The notes beneath the pieces are model-generated. The model worked only from the letters and a program-made list of their open reading frames with translations, had not been told where the DNA came from and did no database searches. From an uncultured Mailhella sp. (GTDB taxonomy: Bacteria > Desulfobacterota > Desulfovibrionia > Desulfovibrionales > Desulfovibrionaceae), in the NCBI RefSeq assembly GCF_947631555.1, contig NZ_CANRLT010000012.1, forward strand, positions 1-44,532: a DNA stretch of 44,532 nucleotides, in the 5' to 3' direction. Made by a program: the position numbers and the translations under genes. Shown here in pieces: positions 25,431 to 34,228 of the stretch (position 1 is its first letter; each line of letters begins with the position of its first letter).

Positions 25431-27782
25431 GTGTTTTTCTTCAAGAAGCCGTTTTCGGCCCTGTGTCGCCTTCTTCTGCTGTTGTTGACCGTATGGATAT
25501 GCACCTCCTCTCCGCTTTTGGCCGCTGAAGTGGGGGAGCAGTCCTCTTTGCGCACAAAGGGCGAGGATCCGTGGACGCTCAACGCCGACCATCTGGTCAG
25601 CCTGGATGACGGCGTTATTGTGGAGGCCGCGGGGCATGTGCTGCTCCAGCGAGGCAGTGATTACCTCAAGGCCGACTTTGCCCGCTATTATACGGCGACC
25701 AACTGGATCTACCTCAAGGGCCATGTGGAAGCGCGCATGGGGCGCGACATGCTGAGTGCCACAGAAGCCGAGTTCGATGTCTCTGCACGTACCGGCTGGC
25801 TGACAAACGGCTCGATTTTCATCGCCGGACCGCACATGTACGTTTCCGGCGAGAAGGTGGACAAGCTCTTCGGGGATCGCTACGTCTTCCAAAACGCCAA
25901 AGTCACGGCCTGCGACGGCGATCTTCCGGCATGGTCTCTGAGTACCGACCGTGCCGAGATTGAGATCGACGGCTATGCCAAACTTTATCATTCCACGCTG
26001 AATATTCTGGATCAGCCTTTGGCCGGGTCTCCCTTCCTGGTGCTGCCTGCCAAGACCACGCGGCAGTCCGGCCTGCTCATTCCCGATTTTGGCTACAGCA
26101 GCATGAACGGCGGCTTTTTTTCTTTGCCGTACTACCATGTCATTGACCAGAGCCGCGACCTTACTCTGACAGGTACCTACATGGGCAAGGTGGGCTTCAT
26201 GCCCAGCCTTGAATACCGGTCTCATCCCAGGGTGCAGGACAAGACATGGCTGGCTCTCGATGTTCTGTATGACAGCCATACCTTCACTTCGGAACGGGAC
26301 GACCCGGTGAATGAAAAAGACCGCAAGATCAATACGCGGAAGGAGCGCTACTGGCTGCGCGGCATGGGGGATGGCTATATCGGGGATTCCGGCTGGCGCT
26401 ACCGCTATAACCTGGACTATGTCTCCGATCAGAACTTCCTGAGTCAGTTTCGCGACAGGTACACCGGATTCAATCGCTCCCGTGACGCCATGTTTGACAC
26501 CTTTGGCCGGGACATTCAGGAAGTGGACAAGAACCGTGTGAGCGAAGGCTTTCTCTATAAGGAATGGGATCGCTTCATGCTGTCTCTGGGCTTCCGCTAT
26601 GAAGAGGATCCATCGCTGGGTCACGGCAACGTGCCCCACAGCGAAGATACTCTCGTTCAGCGCATCCCCTTGAATCTGTACCTGTTCAAGGGGAGGCTGC
26701 TGGAAGATCTGCCGCTTGAGGCACAGGCGGAAGTCTCCACGGCGTATGAGTATCGCGTTAAGGGAGTGCGCGGCCTGCGTACCGAGCTTCATCCCGAGCT
26801 CACGCTGCCCGTGTACCTGCCGGGGGCCTCGCTGCTCCTGAACGGCGGCGTGCGTCATACTCTGTACAACAGCAGTTCCCTGCCGCTGAATGAAAGGAAC
26901 GTCTGGACGCGGGGAAGCGGCAATAAGGATCGCACTCTTCCCGATGTTTCGGTTACGGCCTTCACTCAGCTTTCCCGTGTCTGGGATCTGTCCGAACGAG
27001 CGCCTGCACCCGTGAAGGAGAACGTGGGCGAGAGCGCGATTACCGGACTGCGCCACCGTATGCAGCCTCGGATCACCTACGGCTGGATTCCCGAAGAAGA
27101 TCAGAGCATGAATCCGTTCTTCGAGGCCATGGACCGCATCCGGCCTTCGCAGCAGCTGCGCATGTCTCTGACGAACATTTTCACGACGCGCCGTTCCTCA
27201 GTGTCCGGGAGCAAGGGGTCGTATAAGGAGCGTATCAGCTATGCCGATCCGCTGCGCTGGGAAGCGGCTCTGGGCTATGATCTTGAGGAGGATCGCCGTG
27301 AGAAGTTCCGCGATGTTTATGAGCGCCGCCCCTTCACGGATTTTTACTCCAGTCTTGAATTTTCTCCCCTGCAGTGGTTCAGTCTGTGGAACCGCCTGTA
27401 TGTGTCCATGTACGGAGATGGCATCACCCGAAGCGATACGGGCGCTTCACTCAGAAACAGGCGCTGGGGGGCCTGGAGCCTGTCCTACAGCACCCGCAAT
27501 CCCTACTATAACTACCTTGATGAAATGAAACGTGACCGCGTCAGCGATATGCGATTTACCAGAGAGCGGAGACTTCTGACCAATACATTTACCTTTACGC
27601 CTTTCAAAAGTGTCCGTCTTTACTATTTGACGACGGATAATCTTGTGACCAGGGAAAATTATGAACGCCGCTTCATTGCGGGCTACTATCATCAGTGTTT
27701 CCACCTTATCGGTATGATACACAGCAAGGGCAAGGAAAATTCCTATCGAGTCATTCTCGAACTGCCCGGTTTGAATTTCTAG
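25431..27782 (+). CDS. lptD: LPS-assembly protein LptD, outer membrane
   Basis: LptD, with LptE, inserts lipopolysaccharide into the outer leaflet. The 783-residue form used here has a signal peptide (FFFKKPFSALCRLLLLLLTVWI, cleaved near LLAAEV). An OstA-like periplasmic domain (WTLNADHLVSLDDGVIVEAAG, about residues 45-190) follows. A long beta-barrel begins around FSLPYYHVIDQSRDLTLTG, with alternating aromatic strands to the end. The start is uncertain. GTG 25431 gives a normal signal peptide, whereas the upstream ATG 25326 would add 35 residues before it; neither has a good ribosome site. comM follows after 8 bases, so lptD-comM-lnt-prfB probably form a cluster. Confidence 0.9.
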   Translation: MFFFKKPFSALCRLLLLLLTVWICTSSPLLAAEVGEQSSLRTKGEDPWTLNADHLVSLDDGVIVEAAGHVLLQRGSDYLKADFARYYTATNWIYLKGHVEARMGRDMLSATEAEFDVSARTGWLTNGSIFIAGPHMYVSGEKVDKLFGDRYVFQNAKVTACDGDLPAWSLSTDRAEIEIDGYAKLYHSTLNILDQPLAGSPFLVLPAKTTRQSGLLIPDFGYSSMNGGFFSLPYYHVIDQSRDLTLTGTYMGKVGFMPSLEYRSHPRVQDKTWLALDVLYDSHTFTSERDDPVNEKDRKINTRKERYWLRGMGDGYIGDSGWRYRYNLDYVSDQNFLSQFRDRYTGFNRSRDAMFDTFGRDIQEVDKNRVSEGFLYKEWDRFMLSLGFRYEEDPSLGHGNVPHSEDTLVQRIPLNLYLFKGRLLEDLPLEAQAEVSTAYEYRVKGVRGLRTELHPELTLPVYLPGASLLLNGGVRHTLYNSSSLPLNERNVWTRGSGNKDRTLPDVSVTAFTQLSRVWDLSERAPAPVKENVGESAITGLRHRMQPRITYGWIPEEDQSMNPFFEAMDRIRPSQQLRMSLTNIFTTRRSSVSGSKGSYKERISYADPLRWEAALGYDLEEDRREKFRDVYERRPFTDFYSSLEFSPLQWFSLWNRLYVSMYGDGITRSDTGASLRNRRWGAWSLSYSTRNPYYNYLDEMKRDRVSDMRFTRERRLLTNTFTFTPFKSVRLYYLTTDNLVTRENYERRFIAGYYHQCFHLIGMIHSKGKENSYRVILELPGLNF

Positions 27783-27790
27783 GAGTGAGC

Positions 27791-29311
27791 ATGGTAGTCC
27801 GGCTTGCCTGCGGAGCCCTTCAGGGCGTGGATGCCTTCCGGGTTGATCTGGAAGTAGACTGCCGCCGTCAGGGGATGCCGTCCTTCGTCATGGTGGGGCT
27901 GGCCGAAGGCGCAGTGCGCGAGTCCCGTGAGCGGGTGTTCAAGGCACTGCAGAACTCCGGCTTCCATATGCCGCCTTCGCGCATCACGGTAAACCTTGCC
28001 CCCGCGGACAGGCGCAAGGAGGGCTCGGCCTACGATCTGCCGCTGGCGCTGGGGCTGCTGGGCGCTTCAGGGCAGCTCCCCGGCGAGGCTCTCGAGGGCT
28101 GGTTTTCGGCGGCGGAACTTTCTCTGGACGGTAGGCTCAAACCCGTGCCGGGCGTCCTGCCGCTGGCACTGCTGGCTCGAGCGGAAAAGGCGCGCGGTTT
28201 GCTGGTCGCGCCGGAGAATGCGCGGGAAGCGGCCCTGGTGGAGGGCGTGCCGGTCTTTGCGCCGTCCACGCTGGGGGAGGCCGCGGCCTTCCTTGCGGGC
28301 CGGGCCGCGCTGGAGCTTGTACCATCGCAGCCGGGAGAACGGCGGGAAGCGTCCTTCCTCGATTTTGCCGATGTCAAGGGGCAGGAACAGACCAAACGCT
28401 GTATGGAGATTGCCGCGGCCGGAGCGCACAACATCCTGCTCATCGGACCTCCAGGCAGCGGCAAGACCATGCTGGCCAGCCGTCTTCCGGGCATACTTCC
28501 GCCGCTGAGCTTCGAGGAGTCGCTGGAAGTCACCAAGATTTACAGCGTGGCGCGTCTGCTCGACGACCGGGGACTCATGATGGAGCGTCCCTTCCGCACC
28601 CCGCATCACAGCGATTCCAGCGTGGCCATCATCGGCGGAGGCGTTCCTCCCCATCCCGGGGAGGTCAGCCTTGCCCATCGGGGCGTGCTGTTTCTGGACG
28701 AACTTCCCGAATTTCAGAGACAGGCGCTGGAAGTCCTGCGGCAGCCTTTGGAGCAGGGGAGCGTGACCATATCCCGAGCTGCCTACTCCGTTCAGTATCC
28801 CGCGGACTTCATGCTCGTTGCGGCCATGAATCCCTGTCCCTGCGGCTACAGTACCGACCCCAGGCACACCTGTACATGTACGCCCACGGCGCTGGCCCGT
28901 TACCGGGCGCGTCTTTCGGGTCCGCTTCTGGATCGTATCGACATCCATGTGGAAGTGCCCGCCGTTCCTTACGAAGACCTGCGCGCCGGGCGCACGGGAA
29001 CATCTTCATGTGAGATGCGCGAGCGGGTGATGCGAGCCAGAGAGGTTCAGAGACTCCGCTACGCGGGGACGCCCTGCCGTACCAACGCAGATCTTGCCGG
29101 AGCGCTTCTGGAAGAACACTGCCGCCTGGGTGATGAGGAACAGAAATTTCTGGGGAACGCCGTAGACGCACTGGCACTTTCGGCCCGCGCCTACACGCGC
29201 ATTCTGCGCCTTGCGCGCACCATCGCCGACCTTGAAGGCTCGGAAGCTATCCGCCTGCCTCATGTGGCCGAAGCCGTGAGCTGCCGCGTCCTCGACAGGG
29301 AGCGGATATGA
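27791..29311 (+). CDS. comM: YifB/ComM-family AAA+ ATPase
   Basis: The 506-residue protein has the N-terminal ChlI/Lon-like domain (residues 20-165, starting VDLEVDCRRQGMPSFVMVGL), then an Mg-chelatase-like AAA+ core. The core has Walker A GPPGSGKTML (219-228), Walker B VLFLDELPEF and a zinc-type CPCGYSTDPRHTCTCT motif. ComM is a hexameric helicase that promotes branch migration during natural transformation. In non-competent species the role is uncertain. AGGAG precedes ATG 27791. Its stop overlaps the lnt start by four bases. Confidence 0.93.
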   Translation: MVVRLACGALQGVDAFRVDLEVDCRRQGMPSFVMVGLAEGAVRESRERVFKALQNSGFHMPPSRITVNLAPADRRKEGSAYDLPLALGLLGASGQLPGEALEGWFSAAELSLDGRLKPVPGVLPLALLARAEKARGLLVAPENAREAALVEGVPVFAPSTLGEAAAFLAGRAALELVPSQPGERREASFLDFADVKGQEQTKRCMEIAAAGAHNILLIGPPGSGKTMLASRLPGILPPLSFEESLEVTKIYSVARLLDDRGLMMERPFRTPHHSDSSVAIIGGGVPPHPGEVSLAHRGVLFLDELPEFQRQALEVLRQPLEQGSVTISRAAYSVQYPADFMLVAAMNPCPCGYSTDPRHTCTCTPTALARYRARLSGPLLDRIDIHVEVPAVPYEDLRAGRTGTSSCEMRERVMRAREVQRLRYAGTPCRTNADLAGALLEEHCRLGDEEQKFLGNAVDALALSARAYTRILRLARTIADLEGSEAIRLPHVAEAVSCRVLDRERI

Positions 29312-30972
29312 GCGCTGCGCTGTCCGTGTTCTGGCTTCTCGCGGGGACGCTGGGACTTTTCTTCGGCGTGGCCAACGACATCTTTCATGCTCCCTTTGCC
29401 GTTCTGCTCTATCCGGCTGCACTCTTCGTCCTTGCCATGCGTTCCGCTTCGCCCTTTCGTCTGGGCTGGCTGACGGGCATCCCCGGAGCCGCGCTGTCCC
29501 TGTTCTGGATTGCCGTGGCCGCACATCTTTACGGCGGTTTCCCCTGGCTGCTGGCAGCACCCTGTTCCGTACTCCTCGGCATGTATGTGGCCTTGTGGGG
29601 CGGGATTTTCGCCTGGATCATGGCGCATTGCCGTGCCTTTTCGGTCTGGCGGCGCTGCCTTGCTGCCGGTCTTCTCTGGTATGCTCTGGAATGGTGCCGC
29701 GGCTGGTTCGGCTCCGGCTTCCCCTGGCTAGGGCTCTCTTCCGGTCTGGCTGCATGGCCGCTGTGGATGCAGCCTCTCAGTGTGCTGGGGGCGTATGGGT
29801 ATTCCGGCTTGCTTGCCGCACTGTCCTGCCTGTTCTGCGAGGCTTTGGGGCTGTCTCACGGGGCGGAGCCGAAGATTGGGCGGGGCAGGGCTGCGGCTCT
29901 GGCTGCGGCATTGGGCATACTGCTTCTGCTCTTCGGTTTCGGGCGCTGGCGCATGGACAGGGTGGCCGCAGAACTGGCCGCTGAGGGCGAGCCTGTGGTG
30001 GTGTCCCTGATCCAGGGCAACGTGCGTCAGGACCTGAAATGGACACGGGACTACCAGTGGAACACGCTGCAAAAGTACATGGCTCTGAGTTCGGAAGCCG
30101 TGAAGCGGGGAACAAGCGCCGGCGGCCGCGCGGAGCTTCGGGATGCGGCCGTGGCTGCGCTGGGGCGTCCCTTCGGCGCGTCCGGCGGGGATACGTCTCT
30201 GGGAGGTGTGCCCGAACTTCTGATCTGGCCGGAGACCTCGATGCCGTTCATCTACGGACGCAGCCCGTGGGACGTTGCACTGCGCTCCTTTGCCCGCGAG
30301 CTGCGCGTTCCGCTGATTTTCGGTTCCCTGGGCACACGGGGCACGGAAGAATCTCCTGTTCTATATAATCGCGCCAGCCTCATCGATGCCGCGGGCCGGG
30401 ACGCCGGAGCCTACGACAAGGAACATCTCGTGCCCTTCGGAGAATACCTGCCGCCGGTGCTGGACTGGAAACTGTTCGAGCCGCTGCTTCAGGGGCTGGG
30501 CGGCTTTGCTCCGGGCGGACGGAAGCCTCTGTTTGAGCTGAAGGCCGAAGGCCGACCCGCCGTGCTTACGGGTATGCTCATCTGCTACGAAGCCATCTTT
30601 CCGGAGCTGGCTCGCCAGCGCACGGCAGACGGGGCACAGCTTTTGGCGAACATCAGCAACGATGCCTGGTACGATCGCACGGCCGCGCCGGTGCAGCACC
30701 TTCAGCTTGCGGCCATGCGTGCAGTGGAGCAGGGAAGGTATCTGGCGCGGGCCACCAACACGGGCATAAGTGCTTTTATTGATCCTCTGGGCGGCATACA
30801 TATGCCGGACGCCCCGGATCGCGCCCTCTTCACCGACACCTGGCTCACCGGAAAAGTGCTTGCCTTGAGCAGGCATACACCGTATTTCTATGTCCACCCC
30901 TGGCTGCCCGTGCTGGCGCTGGCTCTTCTGGCGGCGCTCTGGCGGGGAACGCTCCGCAAAAGGCGGTTCTGA
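29308..30972 (+). CDS. lnt: Apolipoprotein N-acyltransferase
   Basis: Lnt adds the third acyl chain to lipoproteins in the inner membrane, before Lol sorting. The 554-residue protein has about six to seven membrane segments in residues 5-215 and a nitrilase-like periplasmic domain. The catalytic triad is visible: Glu309 (WPETSMPF), Lys371 (DKEHLVPFGEYLP) and Cys426 (LICYEAIF). A small Gly/Ala-rich insertion precedes Glu309 (about 268-300). It is coupled to comM (ATGA overlap) and ends 33 bases before prfB. Confidence 0.95.
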   Translation: MSAALSVFWLLAGTLGLFFGVANDIFHAPFAVLLYPAALFVLAMRSASPFRLGWLTGIPGAALSLFWIAVAAHLYGGFPWLLAAPCSVLLGMYVALWGGIFAWIMAHCRAFSVWRRCLAAGLLWYALEWCRGWFGSGFPWLGLSSGLAAWPLWMQPLSVLGAYGYSGLLAALSCLFCEALGLSHGAEPKIGRGRAAALAAALGILLLLFGFGRWRMDRVAAELAAEGEPVVVSLIQGNVRQDLKWTRDYQWNTLQKYMALSSEAVKRGTSAGGRAELRDAAVAALGRPFGASGGDTSLGGVPELLIWPETSMPFIYGRSPWDVALRSFARELRVPLIFGSLGTRGTEESPVLYNRASLIDAAGRDAGAYDKEHLVPFGEYLPPVLDWKLFEPLLQGLGGFAPGGRKPLFELKAEGRPAVLTGMLICYEAIFPELARQRTADGAQLLANISNDAWYDRTAAPVQHLQLAAMRAVEQGRYLARATNTGISAFIDPLGGIHMPDAPDRALFTDTWLTGKVLALSRHTPYFYVHPWLPVLALALLAALWRGTLRKRRF

Positions 30973-31005
30973 CTGCCCGCATGTTCAAAACAAAAGGAAA
31001 ACGCA

Positions 31006-32119
31006 ATGCTTCAACTGGCTGAACTCCGTTCCCGCTGCAACGCCCTTGCTGAACAGTTTCAATCCCTCTGGGGGCGTCTTTGACCTGCCCTCGCGGGAGG
31101 CGCGTCTTCAGGAGATAGAAACGCTCATTTCCAGCCCGGAGGCCTGGGCGGATCAGGAAAAACTCACGCCCGTGCTCAGGGAAAAAAGCCGTGTGGAAGC
31201 GGAAGTCGCCCGCTACCGGGAACTCAAGGCCAGCTATGATGACATGGAGGAATGCCTCGGCATGATCTCGGGCGAGGACGATGAGTTTCTCGAAATGCTC
31301 GACGAGCAGAGCGCCCAGCTTGAAAAGCTGCTTCAGGAAACGGAAATGACCGTCCTGCTCGGCGGCGAGGCCGACAGGCTGGACGCGCTTCTGGACATCC
31401 ACCCGGGGGCCGGGGGCACAGAGGCTCAGGACTGGGCGGAGATGCTGGAGCGTATGTACCTGCGCTGGGCAGAACTCCATCACTTCAAGACGGAGATCGT
31501 GGATTATCTTCCGGGCGATGAGGCCGGCATCAAGTCCGTGACCATCCGTATCCAGGGAGACAACGCCTACGGGCTGCTGCAGGGAGAAAAGGGCATACAC
31601 CGCCTCATCCGCATTTCTCCCTACGACGCTTCCGGCCGCCGCCATACGTCCTTCGCCTCGGTGGATCTCATCCCCGATGCCGGAGAAATCCTCACCGTGG
31701 ACATCAAGGAAAGCGATCTGCGCATTGATGTGTACCGTTCGTCCGGGGCGGGCGGCCAGCATGTGAACAAAACGGAATCGGCCGTGCGCATCACCCACCT
31801 GCCCACGGGCATAGTGGCACAGTGCCAGAACCAGCGCTCTCAGCAGAGCAACAGGGAAAGTGCCATGCGCGTACTCAGGGCACGGCTCTACGCCTACGAG
31901 CAGAGCAAGCGCGATGCCGCCCGTCAGGCCGACTACGCGGGCAAGGACGCCATCGCCTTCGGCAGCCAGATCCGTACCTACACCCTTCAGCCCTATCGCC
32001 TTGTGAAAGATCACCGCACCGGCTGCGAATGCGGGGACGTGGACGCCGTGCTCAATGGGGAGATCGACGCCTTCCTGCGTGATTATCTGCTGTACCGGCA
32101 CACCCGCACACAGCGATGA
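31006..32119 (+). CDS. prfB: Peptide chain release factor 2, with programmed +1 frameshift
   Basis: RF2 reads UGA and UAA and triggers peptide release. The first 25 codons (31006-31080) end at an in-frame TGA (31081-31083). The product continues in the +1 frame from GAC at 31082, giving 370 residues, the normal length. Domain landmarks are GGQ at 249-251 (SSGAGGQHVNKTESA), the GIHRLIR run before the codon-reading tripeptide, and the coiled-coil N-terminal domain. The tripeptide is Ser204-Pro205-Tyr206 rather than the usual Ser-Pro-Phe. Ribosome site AAAGGAAAA precedes ATG 31006. It follows lnt closely, while ihfB has its own promoter. Confidence 0.96.
31066..31083 (+). promoter_or_regulatory. 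prfB autoregulatory frameshift site
   Basis: CTCTGGGGGCGTCTTTGA: an internal Shine-Dalgarno-like GGGGG, then CGT CTT and a TGA stop followed by C. This is the classic slip site CTT TGA C by which low RF2 promotes its own synthesis. Confidence 0.95.
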
Positions 32120-32132
32120 GGGTTGAAATTTC

Positions 32133-32161
32133 TTGCCTAAGAGAGCGATTCAAGGTATAGA
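32133..32161 (+). promoter_or_regulatory. Promoter of the IHF-beta-like gene
   Basis: TTGCCT (32133-32138) and TATAGA (32156-32161) are exactly 17 bases apart. The leader would be about 180 bases, with an AAAGCG/CGCTTT stem-loop near 32231-32250. Confidence 0.65.
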
Positions 32162-32348
32162 AGAAAACGTTGCGCCCTGTGTCTGCAGAAAAAACATGGG
32201 GCGTATGCATTGTCCGGAGGCGCATCGGCAAAAGCGGAAGTTTCGCTTTCTGCCCTGACCAGTCCTCGGACGGGACGCCTCCGGCGTTCGCGTCGCAGTT
32301 TACATTCTACACCGCTGCCGCAGCGGGTTTTTGTATCGCGGAGAAGTC

Positions 32349-32636
32349 ATGAACAAGAGCGAACTTATTAAAAATCTTGCCGAACAGTCCAATCTTTCCC
32401 TCGATCAAGCCACCGTCGTTGTGAATACCTTCGTGGACTGTATGAAGAACGCGCTCATGGATGGCGGCCGCGTGGAAATCCGCGGCTTCGGGAGTTTTAA
32501 GATTAAGGAATACGGCTCCTATGCCGGGCGCAATCCCCGCACGGGTGTTCGGGTTGAGGTCAGCCCCAAGCGTCTGCCCTTTTTTCGCGCTGGAAAGGAA
32601 CTCAAGGAATACCTCAACGACCAGGAACAGGTATAG
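32349..32636 (+). CDS. ihfB: Integration host factor / HU-family protein, beta-like
   Basis: The 95-residue protein starts MNKSELIKNLAEQSNLSLDQ. It has the core RVEIRGFGSFKIKEYGSYAGRNPRTG and a C-terminal RLPFFRAGKELKEYLNDQ, typical of IHF-beta. Together with the alpha-like gene at 19.0 kb it could form the IHF heterodimer that bends DNA. CGGAGAAG precedes ATG 32349; the six codons upstream are not needed. The long leader is unusual for a small gene. About 260 bases separate it from the next gene, and no terminator with a T-run was found there. Confidence 0.9.
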   Translation: MNKSELIKNLAEQSNLSLDQATVVVNTFVDCMKNALMDGGRVEIRGFGSFKIKEYGSYAGRNPRTGVRVEVSPKRLPFFRAGKELKEYLNDQEQV

Positions 32637-32899
32637 CGCCACAACGCCGAAAGAGGGATCCGCACATTCTCTCCGCCAAGCCCCGGAACGCCTGAACACC
32701 GAAGGTCGGCTGTCCGGCAGCGGAGCGGCGGGCGTCCACAGGCACTTTTATCTGTCGAGGTGCTGGATGTTCTGGCGCGCCGCAAAACGCAGTGTGCCCG
32801 GTTGGAAGCCGTGGGAGGCTGTTTTCTCTTTCCGCTTGAAAGAATACGGATTTCGGTTTAAGCACAGGCATGAGGATATGTAGCGTTGGAGTCAGCTTC

Positions 32900-34228
32900 A
32901 TGCCGAAATGGTTTCCTGCCCTGATCGCGCTGTCTGGTCTGATCGGCCTGGTAGCATTCTTGTGCCTGTCGAACGCCGGAATCACTCCTTCCGGCCAGAT
33001 GGCGGAAGCGTTTTCCACTCCCCTGTACCATTGGGGAGAGGTCAGGGGGCAGACCATAGAACTCTGGGGCAACGGCGATGATTTGAAGCGCCCGTACCTG
33101 CGCAAGGCGGTCGAACGCTACCAGGAAAAAACCGGCAATACCGTACATGTGGTGAATTGTTCGCGTACTGAACTGAAGAAAAGGCTGAAGGCCGCCTTCG
33201 CGGGAGACGGCACGGCTGAACAGCCCGATGTTCTGCTCAGCTTCGGCGGGGTGAACCTTGAACGGCTGAATCCCGACGCCAATTTTTACGACTTCACGGC
33301 CGCGCCGTGGGTGGAAGACCTTACGGACACGGCCCTTACTCAAACCATCTTCAACGGCAAGGTCATTGGTCTGCCTTACTGGGAAGCCTCAATTTCCGGT
33401 ATCCTCTACAATAAGGAACTGTTTCGGCAGTACGGGATCAGGGTTCCGCGCACCCAAAAGGAGTTCCTCGAGGTCTGCGAAACGCTGCTGCGGCACGGTG
33501 TCACACCCGTATACCTGCCCTACGCGGAACCGACAATGTTCGTCTATCAATTCCCGATGGACAGCATACTCCGCGATCATCGTGTCCTCAAAGCCCTGAA
33601 CGAAGGCAGGCTGAGCTACGCTGACCTTCCCGGCATGGGGGAAATCGTGGACTGGTACCGCCTGATGGCCGAAAAGGGCTGCTTCGGAACCGATTACATC
33701 GGGAACGGCTGGGACGGCATGGATCCCGCCATGCGCAGCGGCCGTTACGCCATGATGCTCTGCTGGGATACCTGGCTGTACACGGATTTCACCGGCGATC
33801 CCTCCAAATTCGGCATCATGCCAGCCTTTGTCGGCGTTCCCGAACAGGGCACGTTTGAAGGCCCCAACCTCGCACTACTCATCGCCAACAGGCACAGCCC
33901 GCGGCTGGAGGCCGTCATCGACTTCATTACCTTCATCGCCGACCCTTATAATTACAATGTCACGCTGTCCGGCATCTATACCGCACCGGTATTCAAGAAC
34001 CAGATCGGCAGCATCTCTACGCCGCAGTACAGTGAAAAGCAGCAGGAGATCGAAAAGCTCTACTGCGATTCCACGGCATGGACGCGCGTCCGGGGCTTTT
34101 CTCAGGCGGACGCCACCTACATCCAGCGCCATATGAGAGATCCGGGATACGATACGCAGGCGTGTCTTCGGGACATGGAAGCCTCGCGGCGGCGGAATGC
34201 GGCGCAGGGAGAAGTCCATGCTGAGTAG
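32900..34228 (+). CDS. Periplasmic family 1 solute-binding protein without a transporter
   Basis: The 442-residue protein begins with a signal or anchor helix (PALIALSGLIGLVAFLCLS). It then has an ABC solute-binding fold: VERYQEKTGNTVHVVNCS, DVLLSFGGVNLERL, IGLPYWEASISGILYNKELFRQYGI, and SGRYAMMLCWDTWLY. The type is usually for sugars or other small polar ligands. No lipobox is seen. No permease or ATPase lies beside it; instead its stop overlaps the start of a sensor kinase by 11 bases. That suggests it is the ligand sensor of the kinase. GGAG lies 8 bases before ATG 32900; an earlier ATG (32870) lacks such a site. Confidence 0.88.
   Translation: MPKWFPALIALSGLIGLVAFLCLSNAGITPSGQMAEAFSTPLYHWGEVRGQTIELWGNGDDLKRPYLRKAVERYQEKTGNTVHVVNCSRTELKKRLKAAFAGDGTAEQPDVLLSFGGVNLERLNPDANFYDFTAAPWVEDLTDTALTQTIFNGKVIGLPYWEASISGILYNKELFRQYGIRVPRTQKEFLEVCETLLRHGVTPVYLPYAEPTMFVYQFPMDSILRDHRVLKALNEGRLSYADLPGMGEIVDWYRLMAEKGCFGTDYIGNGWDGMDPAMRSGRYAMMLCWDTWLYTDFTGDPSKFGIMPAFVGVPEQGTFEGPNLALLIANRHSPRLEAVIDFITFIADPYNYNVTLSGIYTAPVFKNQIGSISTPQYSEKQQEIEKLYCDSTAWTRVRGFSQADATYIQRHMRDPGYDTQACLRDMEASRRRNAAQGEVHAE

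Noticed and set aside
25392..27056. 554-codon frame antisense to lptD
   Set aside because: LptD is clearly coding on the other strand with signal peptide and barrel pattern; the antisense product shows no domain.
30890..31081. In-frame upstream extension of prfB into lnt
   Set aside because: The real start is ATG 31006 in the zero frame, joined by the +1 frameshift; the extension is only the open +1 frame read backwards into lnt.
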